Origin: Acidimicrobiaceae bacterium
Lineage (GTDB): Bacteria > Actinomycetota > Acidimicrobiia > Acidimicrobiales > Ilumatobacteraceae
Length of the DNA: 64,000 bases
Assembly (NCBI GenBank): GCA_947450115.1
Contig: CANFUE010000001.1
Coordinates: 1 to 64,000 of the forward strand
Reading direction: 5' to 3'
Below the pieces are notes generated by a model. The model made no database searches, was not told where the DNA came from, and saw only the letters and a list, made by a program, of their open reading frames with translations. Made by a program: the position numbers and the translations under genes. Of the stretch, positions 42,810 to 52,260 are shown piece by piece (positions within the stretch are counted from its first letter, which is position 1; each line of letters begins with the position of its first letter).

Positions 42810-43759
42810 TGCGCGCCGCCTTGATGCATCTGTAGCAACCAGTTCTTAATGCCTGCACGCACGTCGGATGGCGAGAGCACCTCGGCATGTTCAACAAGAC
42901 CCAGCAACCACGAACGAAATGGACCTTCATTGCCACAGGGCACTTCTACAACTACGGATCCGTCGTCACGAGTTTCTATAACTGACTCGTTGCCAAACTC
43001 ACGCAACACACTTGGCACAAGAGCCGCATCGATGAGCACATGAGCCATGGTGGGCTCTGCACCTTCACCCAACATTTCTGTATCGGTTGCTACTGCAGCT
43101 TGAATATCGAAACCTTGCGGGCGTTCAAAAGTGGTGTCGAGAATTTTGACTTTGCCTTCAATGCGGTCGACGCGAAAGCTGCGTATTGCATTGCGGATTT
43201 GGTCGGCACCCACTACATACCAGTACCCGCCACGACCCAACACTCCATATGGGTGAAGTCGTCGAGCCTCACCGCGATAGCTGAAACTGATTTCTTTAGA
43301 ATTTTGTGCGGCCTCAGTAACTACTGGCAAGGCAACGCTGTTCACCGGCAAATGTGCTTGCGACAAGGTTTCGCCTTGCGCCACTTCGAGGCCTAACTTC
43401 AAACGTGCGCGGTCGGCCCATGCAGCGTCGATGTGTACTGCAGCAAGTGCAAGTTGCAGCGCATTGCGTTCTTCGCTTGTGAAATTGACCGACGACAATT
43501 CCAGTTGACGACGGTCGATGCGATAACTCGACTCGCCTGCTTGGTTACCACCCAAAGTTTTCATTTCAATGGGAACGCCCATATCGCGAACTAATGCTTT
43601 GTCGCGCTCGAAAGTAGCTCGACCCGATTCACCGTCGGCATAGTTATTGGCACCAAGAGCGCCACGAATTTGCGTGAAAGTAAGTGGCTGAGAGTTCTCT
43701 GTAAGCAACGCAATGAGATTGAGTACGCGCTCTGCTTGGTCGCGGGCGACTCCTGCCAC
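42806..43759 (-). CDS. pafB: WYL-domain DNA-damage regulator PafB
   Basis: A 317-residue WYL protein: N-terminal helix-turn-helix (RVLNLIALLTENSQPLTFTQIRGALG), WYL core 'EISFSYRGEARRLHPYGVLGRGGYWYVVGAD' and a C-terminal WCX domain. Tandem pairs of this type are PafB and PafC, often near proteasome genes; no proteasome genes are in this window. pafB starts 5 bp after the B12-binding gene, so it may be in one transcript with it. Confidence 0.85.
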   Translation of the reverse strand: MAGVARDQAERVLNLIALLTENSQPLTFTQIRGALGANNYADGESGRATFERDKALVRDMGVPIEMKTLGGNQAGESSYRIDRRQLELSSVNFTSEERNALQLALAAVHIDAAWADRARLKLGLEVAQGETLSQAHLPVNSVALPVVTEAAQNSKEISFSYRGEARRLHPYGVLGRGGYWYVVGADQIRNAIRSFRVDRIEGKVKILDTTFERPQGFDIQAAVATDTEMLGEGAEPTMAHVLIDAALVPSVLREFGNESVIETRDDGSVVVEVPCGNEGPFRSWLLGLVEHAEVLSPSDVRAGIKNWLLQMHQGGAQ

Positions 43760-43764
43760 TTTGG

Positions 43765-44172
43765 CTACTTTGCGCCAGCCCGTGAAGCAGCTATGACCGC
43801 ACGCATGAGATCTACTACTTGGTCGGAAGTTGCACCTGGGCTCAAGACCCCGGCAACACCAAGTGCCTTCAACTTCTCGGCGTCTTGGTCGGGAATAATG
43901 CCGCCGACAACAACCGGAACATCAACTCCGCGCTCACGCATTTTTTCTACAACTTTTGGCGCAAGAGTCATATGTGCACCAGACAACATGGAGAGCCCAA
44001 CGGCGTCGACGTCTTCGTCGATTGCTGCAGCAGCAACTTTGTCGGGGGTCTGGAAGAGACCTGTGTAGATGACTTCAAAGCCAGCATCACGCAAAATACG
44101 TGCGACCACTTTTACCCCACGGTCATGACCGTCGAGACCAACTTTTGCAACAAGAACTCGTTCACCTGCCAT
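43765..44172 (-). CDS. B12-binding subunit of a split acyl-CoA mutase
   Basis: A 135-residue cobalamin-binding domain: DGHDRG with Asp14, His16 (the cobalt ligand) and Gly19, followed by GLSMLSGAH and VVVGGIIP. It corresponds to the C-terminal domain of methylmalonyl-CoA mutase and should pair with the large subunit encoded about 8 kb away at 52261-53910. pafB follows after 5 bp; a P450 gene lies upstream. Confidence 0.9.
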   Translation of the reverse strand: MAGERVLVAKVGLDGHDRGVKVVARILRDAGFEVIYTGLFQTPDKVAAAAIDEDVDAVGLSMLSGAHMTLAPKVVEKMRERGVDVPVVVGGIIPDQDAEKLKALGVAGVLSPGATSDQVVDLMRAVIAASRAGAK

Positions 44173-44209
44173 AAGACTTCTGAGTCTAAGGGGCTATGAG
44201 CCCACTCGC

Positions 44210-45514
44210 TCAGGCCAACTCGAAGGATAAATCGAGCTTCTTTAAGCCACGCAACATGAAACTGTCGTGATAGCGGAAATCGTTTGTTTCGAGGAGGCTC
44301 CACGACTTCAAACGATCGGCCATGCGCTCAAATGCCACCTGTAATTCAAGGCGAGCAAGCGGAGCGCCAATGCAGAAGTGGATTCCCTTACCAAAAGCGA
44401 GGTGCTCTTTTAAGTTGGGGCGCAGTGGGTCGAATTGGTCGGGGGTGTCGCCCCACACTTTCGGATCGCGGTTAGCAGCCGAGTACATGAGCATGACGCG
44501 ATCGCCCTTAGGAACCGGGCACCCATCAATTTCCACATTGTCTTTGGTAACAACACGGAACATGCCACCAGAAGGCGATGACAATCGCAGAATTTCTTCC
44601 ACCGCTGGGCCAATGAGTGTGCGGTCTTGACGCACCTTTTCCCACACGTCCATGTTTTCAGCGAAGTACAACATGCCTTCAGCAAAAGTGTTGGTGGTGG
44701 TTTCATTTCCTGCGGTGAGCAATTGGGCAATGATGGAGAGCATCTCGGGAATATCGAGCAGTCGCTTAGTGCCTTCATCGGTATCGATTTCTGCAGTCAC
44801 CAATGCAGTGAGCAAGTCGTCAGAAGGATTGGCACGCTTTTCTTCCAAGCGCCCTGCGAAATAACGCTGCATTTCCATCACGCCCGTGAGTGCTTCAATG
44901 CGACGGTCATCGGAGATGCTGCTACCAATTGTTGCAATAGAGTCGTCGCTCCAGCGCTTGAGGTCGGCCATCTTGTCGAGAGGAACGCTCAAAATAGAAG
45001 CGATTGCAGCAATAGGAAGTGGAACGGCAAAATCGCGAACGAATTCCATTGTCTTGTCGGGACGGTTAATGAATTTGTCCATGATGCTGTCGACGTACTC
45101 TTCAATGAGCGGACGCAGTTCAGCAATTTTGCGTGGAGTGAAAAAAGAAGCCACCGTGTTGCGAAAACGCGTGTGATACGGCGGGTCGATGGTGAGCATG
45201 GTGGGTGTTTGTGGCCAACCCGTGGCGAGCACTGCTTTAATTTTTTCCAACACTTCACCCTTTGGCGGTTCGCCTGCACTACCAAAACGGTTCGAGAAGG
45301 TTTCGGTATCGCGCACTAAGGGCACAATAAGTTCATGACGCGTCACAATGTGAACGTCGGTACCTTCAACGTCGAACAGTGGTGTTTCTTGTTGCATGCG
45401 CCGGAAATACATGTGAGGGCACTGGTGCATGATGGAGTCACGGAAGGGGTTCAGACCTTTGAGGTCTGCCTCTTCAGGAGTAGCCGGGCCAATTTGAGGA
45501 ACTTTCACTGACAT
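44210..45514 (-). CDS. Cytochrome P450
   Basis: A 434-residue soluble P450. Seen are the I-helix AGNETTTN, the K-helix ExxR in EEILR and the heme loop AFGKGIHFCIGAP with Cys381. ATG 45514 is chosen; the first in-frame start at 45556 lacks conserved sequence ahead of it. It lies 57 bp after the TIM-barrel isomerase gene on the same strand. Substrate unknown; nearby acyl-CoA genes suggest a terpenoid, fatty-acid or steroid substrate. Confidence 0.9.
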   Translation of the reverse strand: MSVKVPQIGPATPEEADLKGLNPFRDSIMHQCPHMYFRRMQQETPLFDVEGTDVHIVTRHELIVPLVRDTETFSNRFGSAGEPPKGEVLEKIKAVLATGWPQTPTMLTIDPPYHTRFRNTVASFFTPRKIAELRPLIEEYVDSIMDKFINRPDKTMEFVRDFAVPLPIAAIASILSVPLDKMADLKRWSDDSIATIGSSISDDRRIEALTGVMEMQRYFAGRLEEKRANPSDDLLTALVTAEIDTDEGTKRLLDIPEMLSIIAQLLTAGNETTTNTFAEGMLYFAENMDVWEKVRQDRTLIGPAVEEILRLSSPSGGMFRVVTKDNVEIDGCPVPKGDRVMLMYSAANRDPKVWGDTPDQFDPLRPNLKEHLAFGKGIHFCIGAPLARLELQVAFERMADRLKSWSLLETNDFRYHDSFMLRGLKKLDLSFELA

Positions 45515-45571
45515 GGCTCTATTGTCGCTTACTTTATGCCCCTCAAGCGAACTCAAAATATGGCGAGGGGG

Positions 45572-46405
45572 TTAAACCAAGGCCAAAGTGCGCTCAAGTG
45601 ACTCTGCTTGCACCTTTGCCCGTTCCATTGCAGGAATATCATCCAGATTGTCGGAGATGATTTCCACGCTAATGGGTGCAGTTGGCGGAGTACGGCGGAA
45701 AAAATCAACCAACGGGAATTCCCCAGCGCCAAGCAATTCACGGTAGTGAATGCAGTCTTGGATGTAGTCGTCAAGCCGAGGCTTCATGGTTCCGTCATCT
45801 ACCTGCACGTTTTTCACCATGGAGAAATCGAGATCGGCAAGCGAGGCCAGACCAGCTCCACGAAATACGTGCCATGTATCGACACACAGCCCAACATTTT
45901 TTTGACCACTTGCTTGGGCGACGCGCTGCGCAGTAGCGATGTCGGGAATTTTGGTGGGTGGTAAAAACTCAATGGCATAGTGAATGCCTGCTTCTTCGGT
46001 GCGCTTGGCGATTTCGCCAATCCATGCTGATGCCTTGGCGAGGTCGATGTCTTTGTCTGGTCCAAAAGGAGAAATGACCTGTACACGTTCTGCACCAAAA
46101 GTGCGTGCAACATGTTCAAAATCTTTTGCTGCTGTGTCGTCGAGCAGACGCAGAGCTTCTAGTTCCAAAATACGCACATTGTGCTTGTCGAGAATGGCCT
46201 GCAGTTGTGCATCGGTGGTTCCCTCGGCCCGCAATTTCAGGTATTCGGCCACGTTGAACCCAATGCCATCGAAGCCTGCCGCACCCGCAGCTGCTACTCG
46301 CTCTGAAAACTCGACCCCGCGCATGCTGAAGTACGCAAGGATCGTTTGCCGTTTCCCTGCACCTGCAATACGCCCGGCACCCACTAAAGAATTGTCCTTG
46401 CCCAT
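45572..46405 (-). CDS. Sugar phosphate isomerase/epimerase-like TIM barrel protein
   Basis: A 277-residue xylose-isomerase-like TIM barrel (AP endonuclease family 2 superfamily). Metal-site pieces are visible: IEFLPP near the middle, LCVDTWHVFR and QVDDG, and SVEIISD at the end. Members isomerise keto-sugars, inosose or similar compounds; the exact reaction is unclear. ATG 46405 has AAGGGG 9-14 bp upstream. It is first in a possible transcript running to the P450 and B12-binding genes. Confidence 0.75.
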   Translation of the reverse strand: MGKDNSLVGAGRIAGAGKRQTILAYFSMRGVEFSERVAAAGAAGFDGIGFNVAEYLKLRAEGTTDAQLQAILDKHNVRILELEALRLLDDTAAKDFEHVARTFGAERVQVISPFGPDKDIDLAKASAWIGEIAKRTEEAGIHYAIEFLPPTKIPDIATAQRVAQASGQKNVGLCVDTWHVFRGAGLASLADLDFSMVKNVQVDDGTMKPRLDDYIQDCIHYRELLGAGEFPLVDFFRRTPPTAPISVEIISDNLDDIPAMERAKVQAESLERTLALV

Positions 46406-46505
46406 GTTGAACCCCTTACCCCAATAGGTGGTGATCGCCGTCTGACGATGCACCTTTTCCGACCCGACACTACAGTGAATGAAACATCTACGCGAAGGGG
46501 GACCC

Positions 46506-47321
46506 ATGGCTGGTCGTTACGAAGGAAAAGTTGCTCTCATAACAGGAGGCGCAAGCGGTTTGGGTGAAGCCACTGCTCGTCTTCTTGTTGCTGAAGGCGG
46601 AAAAGTCATCATCGCCGACTATGGCGTTGAACGCGGTGAAGCAGTTGCCAAGTCGCTTGGCGACAAGGCAATTTTCGCTCAGTGTGACGTCACCAAGGAA
46701 GCAGACGTTGCCGCTGCAGTCGATGCAGGCATCGCCAAATTTGGTCGCCTCGACAGTGCATTCGCCAATGCTGGCATCGTTGGAGTTGTTGGGCCTATTG
46801 CCGACACCCCAATGGACGACTTCGACAAGACCATGGCCGTACTTGTACGTGGCGTATTCCTCACCTTCAAACATGCTGCCCGCGGCATCATTGCTTCTGG
46901 CAATGGTGGTTGCATCATCGGCACCGCATCTGTTGCTGGTGTTCAAGGTGGCCTCGGACCACACGCATACGCAATGGCAAAGTCGGGCGTTATTGGTTTG
47001 GCTCGCAGCGCCGCATCAGAACTTGCTGCATTCAAAATTCGCGCCAACTCCATTGCCCCTGGGTCTATCCCTACCGGCATGACCGCGCACGTTATTGCTG
47101 GTGACCCAAATGACCTGAAGACAGCATCAGAACGCATCGGCAGCATGTCGCCACTTGGTCGTGCCGCACATGCCAATGACATTGCAGAAACAGCACTCTT
47201 TTTGTTCAGCGATGGCGGCAGCTACATCACCGGCCAAAACATCACTGTTGACGCTGGTCTCACCTCGGGTGCTGGCATGTCGGCGTCATTCCAAAAAACA
47301 GGGATGATGGTCGCTCGTTAA
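46506..47321 (+). CDS. Short-chain dehydrogenase/reductase
   Basis: A 271-residue classical SDR with the NAD(P) loop TGGASGLGE (13-21), NAG in ANAGIVG, the catalytic Ser in GTASVAG and the YAMAK tetrad pair. AAGGGGGA lies 5-12 bp before ATG 46506. Divergent from the TIM-barrel gene, with 100 bp between them. It is probably an alcohol or 3-hydroxyacyl dehydrogenase; substrate unknown. Confidence 0.9.
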   Translation: MAGRYEGKVALITGGASGLGEATARLLVAEGGKVIIADYGVERGEAVAKSLGDKAIFAQCDVTKEADVAAAVDAGIAKFGRLDSAFANAGIVGVVGPIADTPMDDFDKTMAVLVRGVFLTFKHAARGIIASGNGGCIIGTASVAGVQGGLGPHAYAMAKSGVIGLARSAASELAAFKIRANSIAPGSIPTGMTAHVIAGDPNDLKTASERIGSMSPLGRAAHANDIAETALFLFSDGGSYITGQNITVDAGLTSGAGMSASFQKTGMMVAR

Positions 47322-47348
47322 GACGAGCACAATGAATACGGTTGCTCG

Positions 47349-48953
47349 CTAAGAGTTCTTTAAAAACCATTCCACCAGCACACGCGTGGAATGGTCAAGT
47401 GTGGAGTCGAGCGATGTGTTTGCCATATGTGCAAGCACATCGCCGGCCAACACTTTGCCCAGTTCAACACCCCATTGGTCGAAACTGTTCACGCCCCAAA
47501 TGCAACCTTGAACAAGGGTCTTGTGTTCATAGAGCGCCACAAGTTGTCCCAGTACACGTGGGTTCAACTCATTGAACACAATGGTGGTGCTGGGGCGGTT
47601 GCCCGGAAATACACGATGCTCTCCTTGCGCTGTTGGAACATCGTTTGCCGCAGGTGAACCAAATGCCAGAGCCGATGCTTGAGCAAACATATTTGCCATG
47701 AGTTTTTGATGCTGCTCACGAGCACTTTGCTCATTGAGCCCTCCCGCAGTTGTTCGTGCGGCGCCAATGAAATCAACCGGAATCACATCAGTTCCTTGAT
47801 GTAGTAGTTGGAAAAATGCATGCTGGCCGTTGGTTCCAGGCTCTCCCCATACCACTGGCGATGTTGCGTGTTGCGCGAGTTCCCCATCACGGTTTGCGCG
47901 CTTGCCGTTGCTTTCCATTTCTAATTGCTGAAGATATGCCGGGAATCGTGCCAGTTCCTGCAAGTAAGGAATAACAGCTTGTGATGCACATCCGAGAAAA
48001 TTGCGATTCCAAATACCAACGAGCGCCAAGAGAACAGGAACATTTTCTTGCAACTTAGTTGAGCAAAAGTGCTCGTCCATTTCGCGCATACCCAGCAACA
48101 TGTCATTGAAGTGTTCAACGCCAATTGAGCACATGAGTGAGAAACCAATGGCGGAACCGAGCGAGAATCGCCCACCTACCCAGTCCCACATCGGAAAGAC
48201 ATTTTCCGCCGAGATACCAAAATGCACTGCTGCTTCAACATGTGCTGTTACCGCAAAAAAATGACTCTGCACGTCGGCAACATTCATTCCGGCCTGCAAC
48301 CATTTCATTGCCGTATGAGCATTGGCCATTGTTTCTTGCGTCGTGAAGGTTTTAGAGGCAACAACAAAAGCAGTTTCATGTGGGTTTAAGTACGCCAGAA
48401 CTTGGGCAAGATCTGTGGGGTCGACATTCGACACAAAATGGGCTTGTACGCCGGTGACGGCATAGGCGCTCAGCGCCCGCATTGCCATTGCCGGCCCGAG
48501 GTCGCTTCCCCCAATGCCAATGTTGACAACATGCTTAATCGCTTTGCCCGTGGCGCCAACGTGTGTTCCGTTCGCAATGCGTTCCACTGTGTTTGCCATG
48601 CGGCCCAACGTTGCATGCACTTCAGGAATGATGTTCTCGCCGCCCACCACAACGCTCTCGTGAGCAGGCATGCGTAAGGCAACATGCAACACTGGGCGAC
48701 CTTCAGTGTTATTGATAGCAACACCACTAAACATCCTGTTGCGCATCTCAACAACATCAGCATTTTCGGCCAGGGCAACTAATGCACTGAATGCTTGCTC
48801 ATCAATTTTTTGTCGAGAGAAGTCGACAAAGAGGTCTCCCACCGAGAACATGAACGACTCTGTGCGATGTAGGTTGCTGGTAAAGAGATCAGCAATAGTG
48901 ACATTTTCCAATGCATTTGCCGCTGCACTTACGTTGTTCCAAGCAGAACTCAT
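47349..48953 (-). CDS. pgi: Glucose-6-phosphate isomerase
   Basis: Interconverts glucose-6-phosphate and fructose-6-phosphate. The 534 residues match the long bacterial Pgi: GIGGSDLGPAM, the signature DWVGGRFSLGSAIG and the C-terminal FDQWGVELGK with the catalytic lysine. It also feeds mannose and fucose synthesis through fructose-6-phosphate. Convergent with the SDR gene, 27 bp apart. Confidence 0.95.
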   Translation of the reverse strand: MSSAWNNVSAAANALENVTIADLFTSNLHRTESFMFSVGDLFVDFSRQKIDEQAFSALVALAENADVVEMRNRMFSGVAINNTEGRPVLHVALRMPAHESVVVGGENIIPEVHATLGRMANTVERIANGTHVGATGKAIKHVVNIGIGGSDLGPAMAMRALSAYAVTGVQAHFVSNVDPTDLAQVLAYLNPHETAFVVASKTFTTQETMANAHTAMKWLQAGMNVADVQSHFFAVTAHVEAAVHFGISAENVFPMWDWVGGRFSLGSAIGFSLMCSIGVEHFNDMLLGMREMDEHFCSTKLQENVPVLLALVGIWNRNFLGCASQAVIPYLQELARFPAYLQQLEMESNGKRANRDGELAQHATSPVVWGEPGTNGQHAFFQLLHQGTDVIPVDFIGAARTTAGGLNEQSAREQHQKLMANMFAQASALAFGSPAANDVPTAQGEHRVFPGNRPSTTIVFNELNPRVLGQLVALYEHKTLVQGCIWGVNSFDQWGVELGKVLAGDVLAHMANTSLDSTLDHSTRVLVEWFLKNS

Positions 48954-48962
48954 ACCCCTACG

Positions 48963-50201
48963 CTAACTGCCCAGGGGCTGCATCTCGGTGAATAGTTGAA
49001 CGGGATTTCCCTTAGTTCCACCGCGCACATCAACTAATTCACCGTTCTTTACTTGCGACAACCCCACTCGTGATGAACACAAAGCGACGTATGACAACAC
49101 GAGTGCGCATTCAGGAGACTGTGCAAAGCCACGAATATTTTGAACTGAAGCGTTCAGACCCGCTTTCACTTCAGCAAGGCTGAGGTGGCGTTCAGTTTTT
49201 GCGCCGAAGAGATCGACCAAAGCAAGTACCGATGCTCGAATGCCTTCACGATATGACGACACCCATGGCTTCTCCCCAAAAATAGCGTCGCTGCTGTTTG
49301 TGAAATCGTTGCCATATCTTGCTACAAACCAATTTTCCTTTTTGGTTTCCGTATTCTGCAATGCACATGCATCAACTGTAAAAACAACAGGCTTACTTGA
49401 CAATGAGTTCACCCATTGTGCAAAACCTGAACAACCCTCTCCCGCAACATCGGCAATCACTGCCGACGAATTAAGCCCGGCGTCTCCAAGCAACTGCACC
49501 ACCTCATCTTTTGTTGCACTTTCGGGCACAACAATTTCAGAGATATTTTGAATACTTATTCCCGATTTCACCAAGACCGGCCGCACAATTGATGCGAAAA
49601 TTGAATTTGATTCTTCACTGCCACCATGCACAATGGCGATGCTTTTATTCTCACCTGCGAGTTTGCTCGTAGCAGTAATTGCTAGCGACAACATCAACCC
49701 AGGTATACCCGGCGTAATGGCCGTCATACTTTGTGAGACGAGCACAGAGACACCGATGGGGTTTGCCACCATCACCGGAATTCTTTGCGCTACTTCGTCG
49801 AGCGCACTGAGCGTTCCCACACCTTCATCTGTTGCCAAAATGGCATATACGTCTCTTTGCGAGAACTCGTCTACACAGTCGTTCAGCGTTTTTTGTTCAG
49901 TCACCTGGCATTCCAGTAATACCAGTGGCCGTCCCCCCACCCCACGACGTTGCGTATTGACATACTTTTCTATTTCTCGCAGTTCACTTGTTTGCGAAGA
50001 AGTGGTGAGCACCCCTACCGCCACAGGCTCCCCCGATGCCGCAGCGACAGTACTTGTTGTAGAGGAAGCAACGGGAAGCAAGGTTGTAGGGGGTGAAGTA
50101 CTTGTTGTTGTGGAAGATCCGGCCGACCCACACGAGGCGGCAACCACCAGAAGAGCAGCGAGACAATGGATACGCGCTCTGGGTCTCATACTCTTCATCA
50201 C
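48963..50201 (-). CDS. Solute-binding lipoprotein, branched-chain amino-acid transporter type
   Basis: A 412-residue lipoprotein with a lipobox AASC (Cys24), a Ser/Thr-rich linker (SSTTTSTSPPTT), then a type I periplasmic binding fold: 'VAVGVLTTSSQTSEL', 'GRPLVLLEC', 'VPVMVANPIG'-like stretches. It would capture a small solute for an ABC transporter; no permease or ATPase gene is adjacent, so the partner is unknown. The family resembles Leu/Ile/Val-binding proteins. A long antisense frame over it is a shadow. Confidence 0.8.
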   Translation of the reverse strand: MMKSMRPRARIHCLAALLVVAASCGSAGSSTTTSTSPPTTLLPVASSTTSTVAAASGEPVAVGVLTTSSQTSELREIEKYVNTQRRGVGGRPLVLLECQVTEQKTLNDCVDEFSQRDVYAILATDEGVGTLSALDEVAQRIPVMVANPIGVSVLVSQSMTAITPGIPGLMLSLAITATSKLAGENKSIAIVHGGSEESNSIFASIVRPVLVKSGISIQNISEIVVPESATKDEVVQLLGDAGLNSSAVIADVAGEGCSGFAQWVNSLSSKPVVFTVDACALQNTETKKENWFVARYGNDFTNSSDAIFGEKPWVSSYREGIRASVLALVDLFGAKTERHLSLAEVKAGLNASVQNIRGFAQSPECALVLSYVALCSSRVGLSQVKNGELVDVRGGTKGNPVQLFTEMQPLGS

Positions 50202-50253
50202 TCGTGTTTACACTATGTCAACCGCTGAATTGCGGACTTTCTCTAGGGGGAAC

Positions 50254-50745
50254 ATGAGCGCAACACTTTCCGACCACGATGCCATTCGACAAGTTGCCGC
50301 CAGGTACGCGCGCGGTGTTGACCGCCTCGACGGCGACCTCATGAAATCGGCGTATTGGCCAGAAGCCACCGACGACCACGGAGTATTTGTGGGAAATGCA
50401 ATGGCATTTTGTGACCGTGTGATCGACTCTCATCAGCGCTTCACTGGCACCATGCACTGTTGCATGAACCATGCCATTGAAGTAAACGGATCCACCGCCT
50501 CGGGCGAGATCTACAACGTCACTTACGTGTTTCGCACCGACAATGGCATTGACTTTCTCGATACCTGGTTTGGGCGCTATCTCGACCAATATGAAAATCG
50601 CAACGGCGAATGGCGCATCATTGAGCGCATCTGCGTGCACGAGAACACCACGAGCCAATCAATTGACGCACATATGCCCATCGACTCGGCAAAATTTCGC
50701 CACGGAAGTATTGACCGTGGTACCGCTACCCCACTGGGTTATTAA
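50254..50745 (+). CDS. SnoaL-like (NTF2 fold) protein
   Basis: A 163-residue protein beginning MSATLSDHDAIRQVAARYARGVDRLDGDLM and showing the usual NTF2-fold helices, then strand-rich HCCMNHAIEV, YNVTYVF, GRYLDQYENRNGEWRI. Such proteins are often small dehydratases, dehydrochlorinases or hydroxylase partners. ATG 50254 has AGGGGGA upstream. A longer frame from 49633 is antisense to the lipoprotein gene and is not used. It overlaps the convergent gene by 4 bp. Confidence 0.78.
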   Translation: MSATLSDHDAIRQVAARYARGVDRLDGDLMKSAYWPEATDDHGVFVGNAMAFCDRVIDSHQRFTGTMHCCMNHAIEVNGSTASGEIYNVTYVFRTDNGIDFLDTWFGRYLDQYENRNGEWRIIERICVHENTTSQSIDAHMPIDSAKFRHGSIDRGTATPLGY

Positions 50746-51152
50746 CCGCGACCCACAAGTTCAAGTGCGCCGAGCACTTGCATTTCAATAGCCGAACGGG
50801 CGTCGAGCACTTCTTTCACCGCATCGATGCGGCCCTGGTCACCACTGCGGAATGCTGCCCCTACTTCATCGGAGAGTAGCGAACTCACTTGGTGGTACCA
50901 CGCCAGCACATCTTCTAAGTGCAAACTTGCTGGCTTCCCAATGGACTTACCGGTTAACGCGCCAATTTTCTCTGCTTCTTCATGTACCCATGCAATTTCA
51001 TGCGCGGCACGGCGGGAACAACCCATGAGAATTTGATCAATTTGCTGCAACATAATTTTGGTGGTCTCGGTTTGCACTTCGCTCGCCACCACGGTGCGTA
51101 GTTCCTCAGCGATGCCCGCAAGCAATTGTTCGGTTGTTGGTCGTGAAAACAT
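50742..51152 (-). CDS. Hypothetical helical protein linked to an APH-like kinase gene
   Basis: A 136-residue mainly helical protein of unknown family, with a Cys-containing 'LMGCSRRAAHEIAWVHEEAEKI' helix and an ending 'RSAIEMQVLGALELVGRG'. ATG 51152 directly follows the phosphotransferase stop (adjacent bases), so it belongs to one transcript with it. I do not know a function. Confidence 0.6.
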   Translation of the reverse strand: MFSRPTTEQLLAGIAEELRTVVASEVQTETTKIMLQQIDQILMGCSRRAAHEIAWVHEEAEKIGALTGKSIGKPASLHLEDVLAWYHQVSSLLSDEVGAAFRSGDQGRIDAVKEVLDARSAIEMQVLGALELVGRG

Positions 51153-52202
51153 TTATTTTCCTCCATTTGCTGCAGCGGCAATTTGCTTCATGGGTTCAGA
51201 CAACTGCCCCAAGAAATCGAGCCACATACTTTGACCAAAGAGCACCGAGCTCAGGTTGAACACCGAGTTAAACAAATGATTTTCGCCCTTTGCCCAAGCT
51301 GCACCACCTTGCATTAACTGCTCAACAGTGCCCACTACGCCGAGAACTAAGAAGTACGCAACAGTTGCTGGGTTCACTTGCAGTTCGTTGAGACCTGTGA
51401 GTTCGCGATAACGGGCACAGAACCCTTCAATGCCATCATCACCAAGCAGGTCGGGTGGCGAAGCTTGCGACACTGCTTTGAAATATCCAATGTCTTCACG
51501 TGGGTCACCAATTCCGGCAAGTTCCCAGTCGATGACCTCAATATGTCCATCGGCGGTCACCATTACGTTGGCGCATTGAAAGTCGCCGTGCATCAAAACA
51601 AGCGGGGCTGGCGGCGGGCGATGCGCGTCGAGCCATTCGGCGACGTAATGAAACACAGGAAGCGACTCCACATGGTTGTTGCTCGCTTCACGCCAAGAGT
51701 TAATGCGTTTCGTCATATACGCATCCCAACTAGTAGGCCGCTCCATACTTGTGGGCAAGGCACTAATAGGAATGCTCTGGTATGAAGCAATTGCTTCTGC
51801 CAAACGAATATTTAAACCTTCAATAGAGTTACCTGCAGCAACGTACGGCAAAAACGAAGTGGACTGCGAAAAGTTCATCACAATGGCCATAGTTCCGAGG
51901 TCTTCACCAGTTGCATCGAAATACACCGCATGCGGAGTGCGCACACCGGCATCTCCGACCGTGCGCAAGAGTTCGTACTCCTGAACACGACTGGTATACA
52001 ACAAGCTCTTGTCGGCTGGTGGGTCGCCACGTAATACAAAAGTGGAGACAATGCCATCGTGTGCTACATCTGCCCGGGCCAACAAGCGGCTATAGCCACC
52101 TGTCATGACCTCATACTTTTCAACCGAGACGTTTTTCCATGCTGGCTCTACCTTTTCAAAAAAGGCTTTGACCCGCTGTGGCATTTCCTCTAGATGAAGC
52201 AC
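51153..52202 (-). CDS. Aminoglycoside phosphotransferase-like (ACAD10-type) kinase
   Basis: A 349-residue APH/choline-kinase-fold protein with the catalytic loop MHGDFQCANVM (about 200-210) and the Mg-binding VIDWELAGIGDPREDIG that follows. Proteins of this type occur beside acyl-CoA dehydrogenases and probably phosphorylate hydroxy-acyl substrates, as the ACAD10 kinase domain does. Antibiotic resistance is unlikely. The GTG start at 52202 has GGGGGAA just upstream; ATG 52184 is an alternative. It lies 58 bp after the mutase large subunit gene. Confidence 0.82.
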   Translation of the reverse strand: MLHLEEMPQRVKAFFEKVEPAWKNVSVEKYEVMTGGYSRLLARADVAHDGIVSTFVLRGDPPADKSLLYTSRVQEYELLRTVGDAGVRTPHAVYFDATGEDLGTMAIVMNFSQSTSFLPYVAAGNSIEGLNIRLAEAIASYQSIPISALPTSMERPTSWDAYMTKRINSWREASNNHVESLPVFHYVAEWLDAHRPPPAPLVLMHGDFQCANVMVTADGHIEVIDWELAGIGDPREDIGYFKAVSQASPPDLLGDDGIEGFCARYRELTGLNELQVNPATVAYFLVLGVVGTVEQLMQGGAAWAKGENHLFNSVFNLSSVLFGQSMWLDFLGQLSEPMKQIAAAANGGK

Positions 52203-52260
52203 GATTCCCCCAATCGATACTGCGGTTCCTCAACACCAACGTGGTGTAGTTGTTACCTTC

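Noticed and set aside
47322-47348. Possible hairpin between the SDR gene and pgi
   Set aside because: A 6-bp CGAGCA/TGCTCG pairing with a 13-base loop and no U-run; too weak to call a terminator.
49633-50253. Upstream extension of the SnoaL-like gene
   Set aside because: It is antisense to the lipoprotein gene. The ATG at 50254 has a strong ribosome site and begins at the family start.
51153-52202. Aminoglycoside resistance
   Set aside because: The APH fold is shared with many metabolic kinases, and the position after an acyl-CoA mutase subunit gene points to acyl-CoA metabolism instead.
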